Source of the DNA: Acidocella aminolytica 101 = DSM 11237
GTDB lineage: Bacteria; Pseudomonadota; Alphaproteobacteria; Acetobacterales; Acetobacteraceae
DNA: 57,020 bases
Direction of reading: 5' to 3'
NCBI RefSeq assembly: GCF_900129125.1
Contig: NZ_FQVJ01000026.1
Location: forward strand, 1 to 57,020
The position numbers and the translations under genes were made by a program. Below the pieces are notes generated by a model that was not told the DNA's origin, did not search any database, and was given only the letters and a program-made list of their open reading frames with translations. Each line of letters starts with the position of its first letter. Position 1 is the first letter of the stretch. Below are positions 54,381 to 57,020 of this stretch, piece by piece.

Positions 54381-55370
54381 ATGAAAAATATCGCAATCTT
54401 TTTGTTCGAGGATTTCCAGATCCTCGATGCTACCGGTCCAATCGCTGCTTTCGAGATTGCCGAAAGGATCGCACCCGGTTCCTACCATTTAAAGGTTCTC
54501 TCGATGGAAGGCGGAACGGTCCGTAGCTCGTCCGGTATCACCATCGACAGCGCCATAGCCGACAGTTCGCAATCTTTGGACACGCTGATTGTGGTTGGCG
54601 GCAAGGGCAGCCGTCAAGCAATGCACGATCATGAGAGTACCGCATATCTGCGTGCCCGCGCCGAGAATACGCGGCGTCTCTGCAGTGTCTGTTCCGGTGC
54701 TTTTCTGTTAGCCGCAGCAGGGTTACTTGAGGGCAAACGAGCAACGACCCACTGGCATCGGTCGGAGGAATTGCAGCGCCTCTTTCCGGCAATACGGGTT
54801 GAAGCAGACCGCATCCATATTCGTGATGGCACAATCTGGACATCTGCTGGAATCAGCGCCGGGATCGATTTGGCGTTGGCGTTAACCGCAGAGGATCTGG
54901 GAGAAGCGATCGCAAAGCGCGTTGCGCAACAGATGGTCGTTTATTATCGCAGGCCCGGCGGGCAGTCGCAATTTTCCGCGTTGGCTGAACTGGGTAGCGA
55001 TGCGACGTCCTTCTCCTCCCTATTTGAGTACATGCGTACCCATCTTTCCGAGCGCCTGACCGTGGAGCAGCTTGCGGCACACATCGCAATGAGCCCTCGC
55101 AACTTTGCCCGTGCCTTTGTACGCGAGGTGGGTATCAGCCCGGCGAAGGCAGTAGAGCGGTTAAGGCTGGAAGTTGCCCGCGAACGCGTCGAAACCTCCC
55201 GCGAGCCAATCGAACAAATCGCTTCATCGACCGGTTTTAATGACCCTGAACGGATGCGCCGGGCATTTGTCCGCCATTTTGGTCAACCACCGCAGGCACT
55301 GCGCCGCGTTTACGCGCAACCAAATACCGCCGGTTCTCTACGGTCCAAACAGCATCCTTTTATCAAATAG
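54381..55370 (+). CDS. GlxA-family regulator 2 (DJ-1/PfpI sensor plus AraC domain)
   Basis: 329 aa. DJ-1/PfpI domain (IAIFLFEDFQILDATGPIAAFE; SVCSGAFLLAAAGLLEGKRATTHW) then AraC helix-turn-helix (LAAHIAMSPRNFARAFVREVGISPAKAVERL; IASSTGFNDPERMRRAFVRHFGQPP). Same architecture as the protein at 48732. Start uncertain: ATG 54381 begins at the first strand as in relatives; ATG 54351 would add ten residues; neither has a clear ribosome-binding site. Confidence 0.87.
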   Translation: MKNIAIFLFEDFQILDATGPIAAFEIAERIAPGSYHLKVLSMEGGTVRSSSGITIDSAIADSSQSLDTLIVVGGKGSRQAMHDHESTAYLRARAENTRRLCSVCSGAFLLAAAGLLEGKRATTHWHRSEELQRLFPAIRVEADRIHIRDGTIWTSAGISAGIDLALALTAEDLGEAIAKRVAQQMVVYYRRPGGQSQFSALAELGSDATSFSSLFEYMRTHLSERLTVEQLAAHIAMSPRNFARAFVREVGISPAKAVERLRLEVARERVETSREPIEQIASSTGFNDPERMRRAFVRHFGQPPQALRRVYAQPNTAGSLRSKQHPFIK

Positions 55371-55395
55371 CCTCCCGATTGGTCGTTCCGAATCG

Positions 55396-55434
55396 CTTGG
55401 CGGAAGCACTCCGCCTTCAAGCGCTCCTGCCAAG
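55396..55434 (+). terminator. Nested hairpin after GlxA regulator 2
   Basis: Inner stem GGCGGA/TCCGCC (55399-55415, 5-base loop) inside an outer CTTGGC/GCCAAG pairing. No T-run, so a weak or Rho-assisted end is possible. It lies in the 250-base gap before the DUF302 gene, which otherwise shows no gene. Confidence 0.4.
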
Positions 55435-55621
55435 CATAAAAGGGCTGCACGCCGAAGTCCTGACTAGCCATTCATCGGCTGCTTCTTGTAAGGCTCTGCA
55501 CCCTTCTGGTCATCTCTGAGCAGAGATATTTATCCCTCAATTAGCCCTTCAGATTGGTTTGGTTTGGCGTACAACTCAAGAATTTTTGAAATAAAATCTG
55601 CAGACCAAGACGGAAGGAAAA

Positions 55622-56032
55622 ATACCCAAGCCCTATCACTTTTCGGTCAGCGTACAGAAGCCCTTCGAAGAGGTTATTGACCAAACAAAATTGGTTTTGA
55701 AACGACATGGTTTTGGCGTGCTCACAACCATCGACGTGCAGGCGAGGCTGAAAGAAAAACTAGGCGTGGAGTTCAGGCCATATCTGATTCTGGGGGCCTG
55801 CAATCCGCAAATGGCCTACAAGGCATTACAGGCCGAAGATAAAATTGGCACAATGCTGCCTTGTAATGTCATCATACAAGACAGCGGAGACGGTGTGATT
55901 GAGATATCAGCCGTTGATCCCGTAGCTTCAATGAAAGCCATTCAGAATCCTGCGCTTTGTGAGGTCGCACAATACGTGCGAGGCCAACTGAAGGCCGTGA
56001 TCGCAGATATAGCCCCGACAGCAAAGGTTTGA
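55622..56032 (+). pseudogene. DUF302 protein gene with lost or ATA start
   Basis: The reading frame codes a complete DUF302 domain: PKPYHFSVSVQKPFEEVIDQ then LVLKRHGFGVLTTIDVQARL, LILGACNPQMAYKALQAEDK and LPCNVIIQDSGDGVIEISAV. No ATG, GTG or TTG stands where the family begins. Instead ATA (55622) occupies that position, 4 bases after GGAAGG, as if an ATG had mutated. A TTG at 55691 would remove the first strand. The gene may be silent or weakly translated. DUF302 proteins have unknown roles, often near metal or sulfur genes. Confidence 0.65.
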
Positions 56033-56115
56033 ACCTCATACGCTCGCACGAGCTCGACGCCACTGGTTTGACATCTGTCAATATTAAACCAGCTTGGTCA
56101 TTGCCTATTAGGAAT

Positions 56116-56713
56116 ATGTCCAAAGATCTGCTTCCACTTTTCGGCTTTCAGCTGTAGCGGCCGCCTTGCTTTCTGCTGGAGTAGCCTTTGCCCGGCCCGG
56201 GCTGGGGACCAGGATACAGCATGGGTCCCGGCATGATGGGTGGTAGAATGATGGGCGGGGTCATGGGTAATTATCCCATCACGCCAGGCTGGGGAGGTAA
56301 GGTTCTCGATTATGCCGCGGCGCAAAGCTACATCCGATACGGCGAGACCCATGGTAAGGCGGATTCCAAGGCCAACAGTGTCACTTTCACGGGTAGTGAC
56401 GCGGTAATTAATCTCGTCGCTGTCCAGCCTGAATTTGAAGATCAGACATTTGAGCTGTACGGCCTTACCACCCTCGCAATCATCGTGCCGCTTAGGGCCA
56501 AAGTTCCATTTAATCTCCTCAACATGGATTAAGGCAACAACATGGAGCACACGACAGTGATTACCACGACGCCACCGCCTTACCCCTATATGGCCATGAT
56601 GTATCTTGGGCAGCCGCAAGTGCCACCCATGCCAGAACTCCCCTGGCGTAGCCATAACGACATAAAATCCGCGCACTACGCGGCGCTGGGAGAAAACCTT
56701 ATTGCCAGCGCAC
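56116..56713 (+). pseudogene. Decayed cupredoxin-like gene cut by IS630
   Basis: Four lesions in one gene. ATG 56116 (MSKDLLPLF) leads into a signal peptide continuing in another frame as RLSAVAAALLSAGVAFARPG; a second shift gives the mature start PGPGWGPGYSMGPGMMGG; a TAA at 56530-56532 interrupts NLLNMD*GNNMEHTTVITTT in frame; the end LIASAP stops matching at the CTAG of 56714. The Met-rich GPGMMGG segment and ITTTPPPYPYMAMMY are as in small periplasmic copper-type cupredoxins; the C-terminal Cys/His copper ligands are missing. The resemblance is from memory, not a search. Confidence 0.7.
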
Positions 56714-57020
56714 CTAGTGTCCTGATCGGAAAGTAGTCTACATTCTGGCTAAACCTTAAACTTGGGGAGGCTAGGATGTCGAAGGGTCGTGCGGTTGCTG
56801 TCATGTTGGATGATGCTGAGGAAGCTGCCCTGACGGCTCTGATCCGCAAGCATGGAGCGCCACAGTCGCTGGCATTACGTGCCCGCATCGTGCTTGCCGC
56901 GGCGGACGGTCTAACCAACAAGGATATTGCGACGAAGCTGAATGTCTGCGCCCATACCGCTGGCGTGTGGCGCAATCGGTTTGCTCGCGATGGTCTGGAT
57001 GGGCTGTACGATGAGCCCCG
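56714..57020 (+). mobile_element. IS630-family insertion sequence, left part
   Basis: Begins at CTAG 56714-56717, the kind of TA target IS630 elements use, exactly where the cupredoxin reading is lost. Some 60 bases of terminal sequence precede the transposase. The right end lies beyond the window, so the terminal repeats cannot be compared. Confidence 0.65.
56776..57020 (+). CDS. IS630-family transposase, N-terminal part (runs off window)
   Basis: First 81 codons. The helix-turn-helix LALRARIVLAAADGLTNKDI followed by ATKLNV and GVWRNRFARDGLDGLYDEPR is the classic IS630 opening; the DDE domain lies beyond the edge. ATG 56776 with GGGAGG 5 bases upstream. Frame intact as far as visible, so the element may be functional and recent. 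Confidence 0.85.
   Translation, partial: MSKGRAVAVMLDDAEEAALTALIRKHGAPQSLALRARIVLAAADGLTNKDIATKLNVCAHTAGVWRNRFARDGLDGLYDEP

Overview
The window reads as chromosome of a GC-rich alphaproteobacterium, most likely an Acetobacteraceae-type acidophile (inference from the pcaQ-pcaDCHGB arrangement, OprB-type porin, IclR/LysR-rich catabolic regulation and the IS5/IS630 remnants; no rRNA or tRNA gene is present to confirm it). It is a catabolic island followed by more accessory, partly decayed DNA.

Region 1 (1-16.1 kb) is an uptake and hydroaromatic-acid module. On the minus strand lie an OprB-like porin and a branched-chain-amino-acid-type ABC transporter (solute-binding protein, LivH permease, and one polypeptide fusing LivM, LivG and LivF). 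Divergent from these is a tight plus-strand operon: a 3-ketosteroid-dehydrogenase-like flavoprotein, a NIPSNAP protein, a shikimate-dehydrogenase-like enzyme, a TIM-barrel isomerase/dehydratase and a second KstD-like flavoprotein, ending in a decayed NAD-dependent epimerase gene. Facing it are an IclR regulator, a Gfo/Idh/MocA dehydrogenase and a DHA2 exporter. Two IclR-like palindromes (6285-6301 and 14601-14615) mark the two outer promoters of this putative regulon.

Region 2 (16.2-29 kb) is a complete 4-hydroxybenzoate/protocatechuate beta-ketoadipate pathway: pobA, an IclR PcaR/PobR-type regulator, pcaI-pcaJ-pcaF, an aldo/keto reductase, pcaQ and the divergent pcaD-C-H-G-B operon, with a textbook PcaQ box at 22787-22802 and a PcaR-like box at 18320-18328. 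An amidase and a divergent LysR regulator follow. Region 1 plausibly converts an alicyclic or hydroaromatic carboxylate into 4-hydroxybenzoate or protocatechuate, which region 2 takes to succinyl-CoA and acetyl-CoA.

Region 3 (29-42 kb) is accessory: an IS110-like scrap, a LytS/LytTR two-component pair, a giant Gly-rich autotransporter (about 2,460 aa) facing it, a badly decayed IS5-family transposase and an AT-rich FAH-family gene that looks acquired.

Region 4 (42-48.7 kb) holds a DAO-type oxidoreductase, a fosmidomycin-resistance-type exporter with a divergent AraC regulator, and a Tat-exported Cys-type sulfatase. Region 5 (48.7-55.4 kb) has two GlxA-regulator/DJ-1-family divergent pairs in mirror orientation flanking an SDR with abnormal active-site residues, a DHA2 exporter, a small membrane protein and a MarR regulator with a 38-bp operator-like palindrome. 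Region 6 (55.5 kb to the end) is decayed metal/cupredoxin-type DNA: a DUF302 gene with a lost ATG, a cupredoxin pseudogene cut by an IS630-family element at a CTAG site, and the start of that element's transposase running out of the window.
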